Shown here one piece after another: positions 33,276 through 41,170 of a stretch of DNA of 64,000 bases (within the stretch, counting starts at the first letter, position 1; each line of letters starts with the position of its first letter). This DNA comes from Amycolatopsis sp. DSM 110486 (GTDB lineage Bacteria > Actinomycetota > Actinomycetes > Mycobacteriales > Pseudonocardiaceae). The stretch spans positions 1,379,001 through 1,443,000 of the forward strand of contig NZ_CP080519.1 in the NCBI RefSeq assembly GCF_019468465.1. The letters run 5' to 3'. The position numbers were made by a program, and so were the translations under genes. The notes under the pieces were generated by a model, which did not search any database, was not told the DNA's origin, and saw only the letters and a program-made list of their open reading frames with translations.

Positions 33276-34019
33276 CTAGAACTGGGCGTCGCGGGAGAGG
33301 TTCCAGACGGATTCGAAGCTTTCGGAGTAGCTCTCGAAGAGGTCGCCGGCCGAGAGGCGGCGGAGGTGGAGGGCTGGGGCGTGGGCGCCTTGGGAGCCGA
33401 AGATGTGGGTGTTGACCACCATCTCGTCGTCGAAGCGGAAGATCGAGTTGTACAGGGTCGTGTTGTGGAAGCGGATTTGCACTCCGGGGACGCCGACGAG
33501 TGGCTTGTAGTAGGCGAGGGCGTTGCGAATCCGGGCTGGAAGGGTCCCGTCGCCCAGTTGCTCCTCGTCTCCACGGAGGGCGACAGAATCGCCTCCGGGG
33601 TCGCCGAACACGAGCCTGATGGATGTGCCGGAGTTGGCCTTCTTGGCGAGGTCCTTGATGAACCTCGGGCGCTCGATGAGAAACAGACCGGCGTGGACCA
33701 GGATCTCAATGTCGCTGGCGGCGTCGCCGATGATGCGGTCCCAGAGTTCAGCGGGCACAGCGTTGCGGTGCGGGAAGACTTGCACCAGCTCAGCCGTGGC
33801 GGTCGCCGCCTTGCGTTCCGGCGCGACCGCGTCCGGCCAGAGGTAGATCTCCGACTCCTTGATGAGCGCGGCCAGCTTGTGCCGGTACCTCGGGTACGGT
33901 GTGCGTCCCTTGCTGATCCAGCGCTCCACGGTCTTCTGGTCGACGTCGAGCGCCTTGGCCACCTGCTCCGGGTCGAGCCCGTTGCGCATGAGCGCGTCGC
34001 GCAGGCGTTCGTTCGGCAA
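33276..34019 (-). CDS. XRE-type HTH protein with DUF5919/PLD-like C-terminal domain
   Basis: This 247-residue protein has an N-terminal helix-turn-helix at residues ~1-60 (Asp-Pro-Glu-Gln-Val-Ala-Lys-Ala-Leu-Asp-Val-Asp-Gln-Lys-Thr-Val-Glu-Arg-Trp). The large C-terminal domain contains Ile-Arg-Leu-Val-Phe-Gly-Asp-Pro-Gly, Arg-Phe-His-Asn-Thr-Thr-Leu-Tyr-Asn-Ser and Asn-Thr-His-Ile-Phe-Gly-Ser. This resembles phospholipase-D-like folds seen in DUF5919 regulators. It may sense a nucleotide-like ligand, which fits the downstream Nudix gene. Upstream are two GGGACGTC repeats, its probable operator, shared with the divergent gene at 34170. Confidence 0.82.
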   Translation of the reverse strand: MPNERLRDALMRNGLDPEQVAKALDVDQKTVERWISKGRTPYPRYRHKLAALIKESEIYLWPDAVAPERKAATATAELVQVFPHRNAVPAELWDRIIGDAASDIEILVHAGLFLIERPRFIKDLAKKANSGTSIRLVFGDPGGDSVALRGDEEQLGDGTLPARIRNALAYYKPLVGVPGVQIRFHNTTLYNSIFRFDDEMVVNTHIFGSQGAHAPALHLRRLSAGDLFESYSESFESVWNLSRDAQF

Positions 34020-34040
34020 TGACCCTCCTCTGGACTTCTA

Positions 34041-34070
34041 GGGACGTCTTCAACGTACCAGGGACGTCCC
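34041..34070. promoter_or_regulatory. GGGACGTC repeat pair, candidate XRE operator
   Basis: GGGACGTC occurs at 34041-34048 and 34061-34068, exactly 20 bp (two helical turns) apart. The second is part of the palindrome GGGACGTCCC (34061-34070), and a further GGTCCC half lies at 34075-34080. The cluster is 21 bp upstream of the XRE gene start at 34019. Confidence 0.5.
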
Positions 34071-34169
34071 CAGAGGTCCCGCCGTGAGGTGATCATGTCC
34101 CGGAGATTTCCGGAGAGTAGTGCCGGCAGCGCCGGAGTCCGTCCGGCCCGAGCAGGTTCGGGAGCAGCT

Positions 34170-34469
34170 ATGACTGCGGAACAGTACGCGGCGAAAGACA
34201 GTGCGGCCGGGCCGACGACCCTCTACGGGGCGCACCAGTGGGCTCAGAGCCGGTACCCGCCGCCAGATGCGCCGCCCTCGACGGTGATCGCGTTCCACCA
34301 GGAGAACAAGCGGATGTACGAACGAATCGCGGACATGGATCGCGGGCACCACCACGAGGCGCTGTACTTCGTCGGCTACGAACAGCGGATGGTCGACGCG
34401 GCGCGTGAAGAAACGTTGCGTGGCGGGAAGATCCCTGCGGGGCAAGAGGCGCCTCCGGCATCCCGATGA
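34170..34469 (+). CDS. Small hypothetical protein
   Basis: This 99-residue soluble protein is of unknown family, with a Tyr-Gly-Ala-His-Gln-Trp-Ala-Gln-Ser-Arg-Tyr-Pro-Pro segment and a charged helix, His-Gln-Glu-Asn-Lys-Arg-Met-Tyr-Glu-Arg-Ile-Ala. The frame is open upstream, but ATG 34170 has GGAG at 34161-34164 and is preferred. It diverges from the XRE/Nudix operon. Such small proteins beside XRE genes in Pseudonocardiales are often lineage-specific. No function can be assigned. Confidence 0.55.
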   Translation: MTAEQYAAKDSAAGPTTLYGAHQWAQSRYPPPDAPPSTVIAFHQENKRMYERIADMDRGHHHEALYFVGYEQRMVDAAREETLRGGKIPAGQEAPPASR

Positions 34470-34515
34470 CCACCCGACACTTGAAACAGGAGACGGACGA
34501 GACCACGCAGCCCGC

Positions 34516-34547
34516 CAGGCCGTCCCGGACGAATCCGAGACGGCCTG
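34516..34547. terminator. Bidirectional terminator hairpin
   Basis: CAGGCCGTC (34516-34524) pairs perfectly with GACGGCCTG (34539-34547) across a 14-nt loop. It lies between the small hypothetical gene and the convergent aldehyde dehydrogenase. Confidence 0.6.
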
Positions 34548-34575
34548 ACCAGGCCACGAATCACCACCCGGCAGC

Positions 34576-35937
34576 TCACAGCCGGATCGACTTCTTGTTC
34601 ATGAACTCCTCGATCCCCAGCGGACCCAGCTCCCGGCCCATCCCCGAGCGCTTGATCCCGCCGAAGGGCAGGTCCGCCTGCGAGCCACCCGACTTGTTGA
34701 AATACACCATCCCCGACTCGATCCGGTTCGCCACGGTGCGCATGCGGGCCGGGTCGGTGCCGAAGACGCTGGCGCCCAGGCCGAAGGGGGAGTCGTTGGC
34801 GATGGAGATGGCTTCGTCGTCGGAGGAGGCGGGGAACAGCAAGAAGACCGGGCCGAAGATTTCGTCGCGGTAGGCGTCCATGTCGGGGGTCACGTCGGTC
34901 AGCACCGTGGCCTCTAGGTAGGCGCCCGGGCCGTCGACGCGGTGGCCGCCGGTACGCAGCACGGCGCCCTGGGAGATGGCGGTCGAGACCTGTTCGAAAA
35001 CCTCGTCGGCGGCGGAGACCGAGGCCAGGGGTGGCAGCTTCGTCGAAGGGTCGGAAGGGTCGCCCGGCAGGTAGAAAGCAGCCACCCGCGCGGTCAGCTT
35101 CTCCACGAACGAGTCGTACAGCTCCCCCACCACGATGATCCGCTTGGGCGCGTTGCAGGACTGGCCGCAGTTGCGCATGCGGGCCGTCGCGACGGCGTTC
35201 ACCGTCTCGTCCAGGTCGTCCGTGTCGAGGACGATCAGTGGGTCCGAGCCGCCCAGTTCGAGGACGCAGCGCTTGAGGTTCCGCCCCGCCTCGGCGGCCA
35301 CCGAGATGCCGGCCTGTTCGCTGCCCGTCAGGGAAACCCCGACGATGCGCGGGTCCGCGAGGATCGACGGGACCTGGCGCGACGAGGCGAAAACGTTGAC
35401 GTACGCGTCCTCCGGCACACCGGCGTCGCGCAGGACCTGCTCGATCGCGACGGCCGAGCGCGGGCAGATGGACGCGTGCTTGAGCAGAATCGTATTGCCC
35501 AGCACCAGGTTCGGCGCGACGAACCGCGCTACCTGGTACATGGGGAAGTTCCACGGCATCACGCCGAGCAGGGCGCCGATCGGCTCTTTCCGGATGACAG
35601 CGTCGCCGCCTTGAATTTTCAACGGCTCGTCGGCGATGAGGGACGGGCCGTGTTCGGCGTAGTAGGAGAAGATGTCCACGACGATGCCGACCTCGCCGCG
35701 GCCCTCGTTGACGCGCTTGCCCATCTCGAGCGTCATGATGGCGGCGAGCTCGTCGGACCGTTCGGCGAACAGCTCGCCCGCGCGCGCGACGATCTCGGCG
35801 CGTTCGGCGACCGGGCGTTCCCGCCAGGACAGGTAGCCGCGGTGGACGCGGGCGATCGCGTCGCGCACCTCCTGGTCGGTGGAGTTCTCGATCTGCTCGA
35901 TCAGTTCACCCGTGGCCGGGTCGGTGACGGTGTACAT
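34576..35937 (-). CDS. NAD(P)-dependent aldehyde dehydrogenase
   Basis: This 453-residue ALDH has Val-Met-Pro-Trp-Asn-Phe-Pro, Thr-Gly-Ser-Glu-Gln-Ala-Gly, the general base in Leu-Glu-Leu-Gly-Gly-Ser-Asp and the nucleophile in Cys-Gly-Gln-Ser-Cys-Asn-Ala. The C-terminus is Phe-Gly-Gly-Ile-Lys-Arg-Ser-Gly-Met-Gly-Arg-Glu. It is related to, but clearly divergent from, the semialdehyde dehydrogenase at 17826. ATG 35937 (Met-Tyr-Thr-Val-Thr-Asp-Pro) is the natural start; the open frame continues upstream across a 15-bp palindrome. It is a single-gene unit with its own operator-like site. Confidence 0.9.
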   Translation of the reverse strand: MYTVTDPATGELIEQIENSTDQEVRDAIARVHRGYLSWRERPVAERAEIVARAGELFAERSDELAAIMTLEMGKRVNEGRGEVGIVVDIFSYYAEHGPSLIADEPLKIQGGDAVIRKEPIGALLGVMPWNFPMYQVARFVAPNLVLGNTILLKHASICPRSAVAIEQVLRDAGVPEDAYVNVFASSRQVPSILADPRIVGVSLTGSEQAGISVAAEAGRNLKRCVLELGGSDPLIVLDTDDLDETVNAVATARMRNCGQSCNAPKRIIVVGELYDSFVEKLTARVAAFYLPGDPSDPSTKLPPLASVSAADEVFEQVSTAISQGAVLRTGGHRVDGPGAYLEATVLTDVTPDMDAYRDEIFGPVFLLFPASSDDEAISIANDSPFGLGASVFGTDPARMRTVANRIESGMVYFNKSGGSQADLPFGGIKRSGMGRELGPLGIEEFMNKKSIRL

Positions 35938-35998
35938 CGCGGCGAGAGCCTCCGTGTTCGACGGAACGAAGCGGTCGGACGCACTCAGGCTACCAAAT

Positions 35999-36013
35999 TG
36001 CATACAGTATGCA
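35999..36013. promoter_or_regulatory. Perfect 15-bp inverted repeat upstream of the aldehyde dehydrogenase
   Basis: TGCATAC-A-GTATGCA is perfectly symmetrical and lies 62 bp before the ALDH ATG. No regulator gene is next to it, so the binding protein would act from elsewhere. Confidence 0.5.
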
Positions 36014-36197
36014 CCAGTCCGGCGAAGGTCGTCCGACTGCTCCAGAGGTTTGCTACCTCTTGACCGAAACGCCCGGTTCACAGTATGGTCTAGACCACAT
36101 TCTCCCTTTCCCCGCCCGCGCACCTCCCACGCGGTGGCTCGATCGCGCCCTCAAAGGCCATCCGTGGGAGCGGGCACCGCTGTCGAAGGAGCCCGGC

Positions 36198-36716
36198 ATG
36201 AAAACGAACCGCAAGCTCGTGGCCGCCCTCGCCGGTGCGGCGATCGCACCCGTGATCGTGCTGGTCGGCCCCGTGGGCACGGCCAGCGCCCACGGCTACG
36301 TCAACGCGCCCGCGAGCCGGCAGGCGCAATGCGCGCAGAACATCGTGTCCTGCGGCGACATCAAGTGGGAACCGCAGAGCGTGGAAGGCCCGAAGGGCCA
36401 GCGCACCTGCAACGGCGGCGTCGCGCGCTTCGCCGAACTCAACGACAACAGCAAGCCCTGGCGTGCCACCGCGACCGGCGGCACGGTCACGTTCAACTGG
36501 ACGTTCACCGCCCGGCACAAGACCAGCACCTACGAGTACTACATCGGCAACACGCGCATCGCGAGCTTCAGCGGCAACAACCAGGTGCCGCCGGCCACCG
36601 TGTCGCACTCGGTGGACCTGGGCAACCGCACGGGCCGCCAGACCGTGCTGGCCATCTGGAACATCGCCGACACGGCCAACGCGTTCTACTCCTGCGTCGA
36701 CCTGCAGGTGAGCTGA
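36198..36716 (+). CDS. Secreted AA10 lytic polysaccharide monooxygenase
   Basis: This 172-residue protein has a Sec signal peptide (residues 1-31) ending Thr-Ala-Ser-Ala. Cleavage exposes His32 in His-Gly-Tyr-Val-Asn-Ala-Pro, the first histidine of the copper histidine brace; the second is His ~107 in Thr-Ala-Arg-His-Lys-Thr. Four cysteines would form disulfides. AA10 enzymes oxidatively cleave chitin or cellulose outside the cell. The mature domain of ~141 residues is at the small end of the family and has no carbohydrate-binding module. GAAGGAG is 6 nt before ATG 36198. A strong hairpin terminator follows. Confidence 0.92.
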   Translation: MKTNRKLVAALAGAAIAPVIVLVGPVGTASAHGYVNAPASRQAQCAQNIVSCGDIKWEPQSVEGPKGQRTCNGGVARFAELNDNSKPWRATATGGTVTFNWTFTARHKTSTYEYYIGNTRIASFSGNNQVPPATVSHSVDLGNRTGRQTVLAIWNIADTANAFYSCVDLQVS

Positions 36717-36720
36717 CGAA

Positions 36721-36755
36721 AGCGGCGGACGGGCCTCGAACACCCGTCCGCCGCT
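36721..36755 (+). terminator. Rho-independent-type terminator hairpin
   Basis: A 13-bp perfect stem, AGCGGCGGACGGG (36721-36733) with CCCGTCCGCCGCT (36743-36755), has a 9-nt loop. It begins 5 bp after the LPMO stop and also serves the convergent gene at 36766. Confidence 0.8.
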
Positions 36756-36765
36756 TCCGTCCACA

Positions 36766-37032
36766 TCAGACTCGGCGATACGCCCCGGCCTCGGCGCTGC
36801 GCCGCCCCACCAGGAACCACAGCAGCGGTCCGAGGAACGGCGCGCAGAACGCGAACACGACCCACACCAGCTTCATCCCGCCGCCCAGCGGGCTCCCGAG
36901 CACGCTGACGAGCGCGGCGAGGAAGAACACCACCGGGATCAGGATCAACGCGATGATCCCGACTCCGACGGCGATGTTCGCGGCGTGGGGGCCGTCCTGG
37001 GCTGCGGCGGCCAGCGCGGTGGGGATGGTCAT
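36766..37032 (-). CDS. Small PLDc_N-type membrane protein
   Basis: This 88-residue protein has two hydrophobic helices (residues ~20-45 and ~55-78). The second reads Val-Trp-Val-Val-Phe-Ala-Phe-Cys-Ala-Pro-Phe-Leu-Gly-Pro-Leu-Leu-Trp-Phe-Leu-Val-Gly-Arg, the pattern of the PLDc_N domain found alone or before cardiolipin synthases. Its own function is not known. ATG 37032 is chosen as the start of the first hydrophobic stretch. Confidence 0.75.
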   Translation of the reverse strand: MTIPTALAAAAQDGPHAANIAVGVGIIALILIPVVFFLAALVSVLGSPLGGGMKLVWVVFAFCAPFLGPLLWFLVGRRSAEAGAYRRV

Positions 37033-37138
37033 CGGTCCTCTCCCTGGTTCTCGTCGGTCCACATCGGACGCGATGGGTCCAGTATGAGAGCGTGCGCCGC
37101 CGGCCCGAATCGGCTCGACGGCTCGTCCCGCGTAATCC

Positions 37139-38332
37139 TTAAGTAGTAGCGGCGACGGGGATCACGCGCTCCAGCAGCCGCATGGCCAGCGCCGCGAACA
37201 CGTTCACCACGCCCAGGACCAGCCACGGAAGCCAGTACCCGACCTCGAACAACGTGGTGAAAAACGCCGGCGCCACCAGGCTCGCGACCGTGAACGAGTA
37301 CTGGAACACCGCCAGGTAACGCCCTCGCGCGCCGGGCGGCGACAGCTCCGTGGCCAGTGACTGCGACACCGGACCGTGCACGGTCTCCGCCGCGGTGAAC
37401 AGGAACGTCGCGCCCAGCAGCACCGGCACCACCCACCCGAGCTGCCCCGGCACCAGCAGCGCGAACGCCAGGCACCACGCCGCCCACAGCACCGCCGAAG
37501 CCATCAGCACGCGCGTCCTGCGCAGCGGCGACACCAGCCGCACCGCCGGCGCGGTGAGGACCGTGAGCAGCACGGTGTTCCCCACCAGCATCGCGGGCGC
37601 GAGCCACGGCGGACCGTGCAGCCCCACGGTCACGAACACCGGCAACCCCAGTGCCAGCATCATGCTGGTCAACGCGAACACCGCGTTCAGCCCGGTGAAC
37701 GCCAGGAACGGCCGCGCCCGCAGCATCCCCCGGTACCCGCCGGCGTCACCCTCCGCGCGCCGCGGCGCCCGCACGCGCACCGCGATCGCCGCGCCCGCGC
37801 AGAGAAAACAGGCCGCTGAGCCGTACGCGATCGCGCGATACGCCTCCGGGGTGCCGATCGTGACCACGACGCCGGTGATAAGGCCGCCGATGGCCAGCCC
37901 GGCGGTGCGGGTCACGTTCATCCACGCGAACCAGGAGTCCTTGCTCCGCGGTTTCGCGCTGCCGTCGACGAAATCCGCCACCGCGGTGAACACCGACGAC
38001 CAGAAGAACCGCACCCCGATCGCCACGAACGCGGCGCTGAGGAAGATGCCGACGGGCCCGGTCACGCGCGTGAACAGCAGAAACCCGATCCCTTGCGCAC
38101 CCTGCGCGGCAACCACCAGCACCCACGGACCCATCCGGTCGGCCAGCCGCCCGGCGATCAGCGGCACCGGCAGCGTCAGCGCGTTCGCCGCGCTGAGCAG
38201 CACGCCGATCAGCGCCAACGGCACCGTGGTCAGCTTCGCGAAGAACAGCACCGACAGCGGCTGGAACAACCCGTTGCCCACCGAGTCGACCACCAGCGCC
38301 GCCAGCAGCACCGCCCCACCACGGCTCCGCAC
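37139..38332 (-). CDS. MFS transporter
   Basis: This 397-residue protein has about twelve hydrophobic helices and the loop 2-3 signature of the major facilitator superfamily, Ala-Gly-Arg-Leu-Ala-Asp-Arg-Met-Gly. A second-half loop carries Ser-Pro-Leu-Arg-Arg-Thr-Arg, and Ala-Arg-Gly-Arg-Tyr-Leu-Ala-Val-Phe-Gln is also present. The layout fits a drug/H+ antiporter, but the substrate is not readable. GTG 38332 is the start. It stands alone, 70 bp from the next gene. Confidence 0.88.
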   Translation of the reverse strand: MRSRGGAVLLAALVVDSVGNGLFQPLSVLFFAKLTTVPLALIGVLLSAANALTLPVPLIAGRLADRMGPWVLVVAAQGAQGIGFLLFTRVTGPVGIFLSAAFVAIGVRFFWSSVFTAVADFVDGSAKPRSKDSWFAWMNVTRTAGLAIGGLITGVVVTIGTPEAYRAIAYGSAACFLCAGAAIAVRVRAPRRAEGDAGGYRGMLRARPFLAFTGLNAVFALTSMMLALGLPVFVTVGLHGPPWLAPAMLVGNTVLLTVLTAPAVRLVSPLRRTRVLMASAVLWAAWCLAFALLVPGQLGWVVPVLLGATFLFTAAETVHGPVSQSLATELSPPGARGRYLAVFQYSFTVASLVAPAFFTTLFEVGYWLPWLVLGVVNVFAALAMRLLERVIPVAATT

Positions 38333-38402
38333 GCCAGATCATCCCCCCGGGTCGGACGAGCCCCCGAGCGTAACGATCTTCAAGGCCGCGGTCGACGGAA
38401 TT

Positions 38403-39512
38403 TCAGTGCCCTTCGAACACCGCAAGCACGCCGTCGGGCGCGTCCTCGGCGAACGACGTCACGAGGTTCTCCGCCGAACCCCGCGCGGCTTCCTCGCTGC
38501 GCGGGAACAGCGCCTTCTCGTACTGCGCAAGGGCCGCCTCGACGTTCCCGTCGGACTCGACCAGGGCCAACGCCAGCTCCGCACCGTCGATCATCGCCAG
38601 GTTCGCGCCCTCGCCGGCGAACGGCGACATCACGTGCGCCGCGTCGCCCACCAGCGTCACGCCGGGCACGCGCGCCCACTCGTGGCCCACCGGCAGCGCG
38701 TGGATCGGCCGCGGCACCAGCTCACCGTCGGCCGACTCGATCAGCGCCTTCAGTTCCGGGGCCCAGCCGGCGAATTCTTGCGACAGCTTCGCAGCCGCGT
38801 CCGACAAGTCGAGTGAGGAAACCCAGCCCTCGGGCACCTGGAGAGCGACGTAGACGTGCGCACTGCCGTCCGGCTCGCGGTGCGCCAGAATCCCCTTGCC
38901 CGGCCCGAGCGCCATGAACATTCCCCCGCCGACGAGCGCCGCGCTCTCCGGATGCTTCGCGGCGACGTCCAGCAGATCCAGTTCCACAAAGGAAATCCCG
39001 GTGTACGCGGGCACCTCGGCCGAGACGAGCGGCCGGATCCGCGACCAGGCCCCGTCGGCCCCGACGAGCACGTCAGTCTCCAGCGTCGAACCGTCGGCCA
39101 GCGCGACCTCGTGCCGGCCATCGCCCAGCGGACGGGCCGAAACCACCTTGGCGCCCCAGCGGACGGTGCCCTCCGGCAGCGACGAGAGCAGCAGGTCGCG
39201 CAAAGCACCGCGTTCGACCTCCGGCCGGGTCCCCTGGCCATCGTCCTCTTCGGACATTCGCACCACCGCGTGCCGGTCCAGCACGCGCATGGCCTCCCCG
39301 CCGCGGTGGATCAGCGGCAGGAACTCCTCGTACAGGCCGGCCGCACGTAACGCGGCCTGGCCCGTTTCCTCGTGGATGTCGAGCATCCCGCCCTGCGTGC
39401 GGGCCGATGCCGACGCGTCGACATCCAATACTGTGGCCTCGATGCCGTTGCGGTGGAGCACGGACGCGAGCGTCAGCCCGCCGAGGCCGGCTCCGATGAC
39501 GGTGATCTTCAT
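38403..39512 (-). CDS. FAD-dependent monooxygenase, TetX-like
   Basis: This 369-residue group A flavin monooxygenase has the N-terminal dinucleotide motif Gly-Ala-Gly-Leu-Gly-Gly-Leu, the DG-type segment Leu-Val-Gly-Ala-Asp-Gly-Ala-Trp-Ser and the second FAD motif Leu-Val-Gly-Asp-Ala-Ala-His-Val-Met-Ser-Pro-Phe-Ala-Gly-Glu-Gly. An Asp-Ile-His-Glu-Glu-Thr-Gly-Gln segment is also seen in TetX relatives. It hydroxylates an aromatic or polyketide-like substrate using NADPH and O2. It follows its TetR regulator by 12 bp in one operon, so inducible detoxification is a likely role. Confidence 0.88.
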   Translation of the reverse strand: MKITVIGAGLGGLTLASVLHRNGIEATVLDVDASASARTQGGMLDIHEETGQAALRAAGLYEEFLPLIHRGGEAMRVLDRHAVVRMSEEDDGQGTRPEVERGALRDLLLSSLPEGTVRWGAKVVSARPLGDGRHEVALADGSTLETDVLVGADGAWSRIRPLVSAEVPAYTGISFVELDLLDVAAKHPESAALVGGGMFMALGPGKGILAHREPDGSAHVYVALQVPEGWVSSLDLSDAAAKLSQEFAGWAPELKALIESADGELVPRPIHALPVGHEWARVPGVTLVGDAAHVMSPFAGEGANLAMIDGAELALALVESDGNVEAALAQYEKALFPRSEEAARGSAENLVTSFAEDAPDGVLAVFEGH

Positions 39513-39524
39513 GGTCTTTCTCCT

Positions 39525-40187
39525 TCAGGTTCGTGGGGTGGCGGCGATTCCGGCGATCAGCGCGCGGAACGCCCAGGACAGCCGCTGCCCGGGCTCGCCG
39601 GACAGCAAGTCGGGCCCGGCGGCGGCCAGGTGCGGGTACTTCTCGGGTGACGCGTCGTGGATGACGGCCGCCAGTGCCCGCCATTCCTCGCGGTCTTCGG
39701 GGCGCTCGTCGGCGTGTTCGGCCGCCGTCGCCGTGGCGAGCTGGAGCAGCAGGTCGACGCCCCACGCCGCCTGCGCGCTCGGTACCCCGCCCTCGGCGAG
39801 CAACGCGAGCACCGTGTCCACCAGCCGCAGGTAGTTGTCCCCGCGCGGACGGGCCACGAGCGCCGACTGTGCCAGCCCGGGATAGCGGAACAAGACCGCC
39901 GTGTACGAGCCGAGCACAGCTTCGAGCCGCTCCGCCCACGTCCCGGCCGGCGGAGCCGGCTCGACCTCACCGAGCAGCTCGTCGAGCACCGCGGCGTGGA
40001 GCTCCACGGTGTTGCGGACGTAGACGTACAGCGACGCCGCACCGGTGTCGAGCTCCTGCGCGAGCCGGCGCATCGTCAGCCGGGACAGGCCTTCGGCGCG
40101 CAGGATCGCGAGCGCGGCGGTGATGATTCCGGCCCGGGTGAGAGCCGGCTTGGCCGGACGTTCCCGGCGGCTGCGTGGTGCGGTCAT
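39525..40187 (-). CDS. TetR family regulator of the flavin monooxygenase
   Basis: This 220-residue protein has a TetR helix-turn-helix (Leu-Thr-Met-Arg-Arg-Leu-Ala-Gln-Glu-Leu-Asp-Thr-Gly-Ala-Ala-Ser-Leu-Tyr-Val-Tyr-Val) and a long helical C-terminal domain of the type found in tetracycline-type repressors. It is the first gene of a two-gene operon with the TetX-like monooxygenase. Two GAACATGTTC-centred sites lie directly upstream at 40199-40240. Confidence 0.9.
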   Translation of the reverse strand: MTAPRSRRERPAKPALTRAGIITAALAILRAEGLSRLTMRRLAQELDTGAASLYVYVRNTVELHAAVLDELLGEVEPAPPAGTWAERLEAVLGSYTAVLFRYPGLAQSALVARPRGDNYLRLVDTVLALLAEGGVPSAQAAWGVDLLLQLATATAAEHADERPEDREEWRALAAVIHDASPEKYPHLAAAGPDLLSGEPGQRLSWAFRALIAGIAATPRT

Positions 40188-40198
40188 GACTTCACGAT

Positions 40199-40240
40199 AA
40201 CGAACATGTTCGTTCCGAACAAGGTCGTAACGAACATGTT
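40199..40240. promoter_or_regulatory. Two GAACATGTTC sites, predicted TetR operator
   Basis: AACGAACATGTTCGTT (40199-40214) is a perfect 16-bp palindrome, and AACGAACATGTTC recurs at 40229-40241. The two centres are 30 bp apart and lie 12-55 bp upstream of the TetR start at 40187. Confidence 0.65.
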
Positions 40241-40259
40241 CATCTTCACAGACGCCCAG

Positions 40260-40277
40260 CCCTTTCGAACGAAAGGG
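40260..40277. promoter_or_regulatory. CCCTTTCG-AA-CGAAAGGG palindrome, candidate DeoR operator
   Basis: Two perfect 8-bp arms surround AA. The site ends 17 bp before the ATG of the DeoR-family gene at 40295 and would overlap its ribosome-binding region, as expected for autorepression. Confidence 0.55.
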
Positions 40278-40294
40278 AGGTAAGTTCGGCAGTC

Positions 40295-41053
40295 ATGCGA
40301 GGCAACCCCCGGCACGAACGCATCCTCGAGCGGCTCCGGCGCGACGGCCGCGTCGACGTCGGTGAGCTGGCCGGCGCGCTGGACACGTCGGAGGTCACCA
40401 TCCGGCGCGACCTCGACTCACTGGCCGAGCAAGGCACGCTGCGCCGCGTGCGGGGTGGCGCGGTAAGCCTGCTGATGCGCGGCGAGGAGCTGCCGTTCGC
40501 GCTGCGCGAGGTGGAGTCCGCGGCGGCGAAGGACCGGATCGCGGCCGTGGTGGGCGGGCTGGTGCGCGACGGCGAGGCCGTGGTCGTCGACAGCGGCACG
40601 AGCGGGCTCGCGGTCGCCCGCGCCCTTGCCGGCCGGCGCTTGACGGTGATGCCGCTCGCCCTGCCGAGCGCGACGGTGCTGGCCGCAAGCTCGTCGGTGA
40701 ACCTGCTGCTGCCCGGCGGAACCACGCGCTTCGGCGAGGGCTCGATGGTCGGACCGATCACCGAGGCCGCGCTCGCGGCGCTGCGGTTCGACACCTTCGT
40801 GCTCACGTGCTGCGGCCTGTCGCCCGACGACGGCGTGACCGCCCACGATCTGCAGGACGCTGCTGTGAAGCGCGCCGCGAAGCGGTCTTCGCGGCGCACG
40901 GTGCTGGTTGCCGAGAGTGCCAAGTTCTCGCGCACCGCGCTGGCGACCGTGTGCGGCATGGAGGACGTGGACGTGCTGGTCACGGACGCCGAGGCGCCTT
41001 CGGAGGCACTGGAACGGTTTCGCCGAGCCGGCGTCGAGGTCCGGGTGGCGTGA
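40295..41053 (+). CDS. DeoR/GlpR family transcriptional regulator
   Basis: This 252-residue protein has an N-terminal DeoR helix-turn-helix (Arg-Val-Asp-Val-Gly-Glu-Leu-Ala-Gly-Ala-Leu-Asp-Thr-Ser-Glu-Val-Thr-Ile-Arg-Arg-Asp-Leu) and the conserved wing Arg-Arg-Val-Arg-Gly-Gly-Ala. A C-terminal sugar-phosphate sensor domain carries Asp-Ser-Gly-Thr-Ser-Gly and Cys-Gly-Leu-Ser-Pro-Asp-Asp-Gly-Val-Thr. Relatives respond to phosphorylated sugars. No sugar gene is adjacent, so it may regulate genes elsewhere. Confidence 0.9.
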   Translation: MRGNPRHERILERLRRDGRVDVGELAGALDTSEVTIRRDLDSLAEQGTLRRVRGGAVSLLMRGEELPFALREVESAAAKDRIAAVVGGLVRDGEAVVVDSGTSGLAVARALAGRRLTVMPLALPSATVLAASSSVNLLLPGGTTRFGEGSMVGPITEAALAALRFDTFVLTCCGLSPDDGVTAHDLQDAAVKRAAKRSSRRTVLVAESAKFSRTALATVCGMEDVDVLVTDAEAPSEALERFRRAGVEVRVA

Positions 41054-41170
41054 GGGGATCCGTCCACACTGGACGTCTCCCACTCTCAAGCTATAGCGCA
41101 CCCCAGGGCTTGCCGCAAGACCCCCGTCGTGCCGCAGAATCGGCGGCCGTCAGCGAAATGGGGGTTCGAA

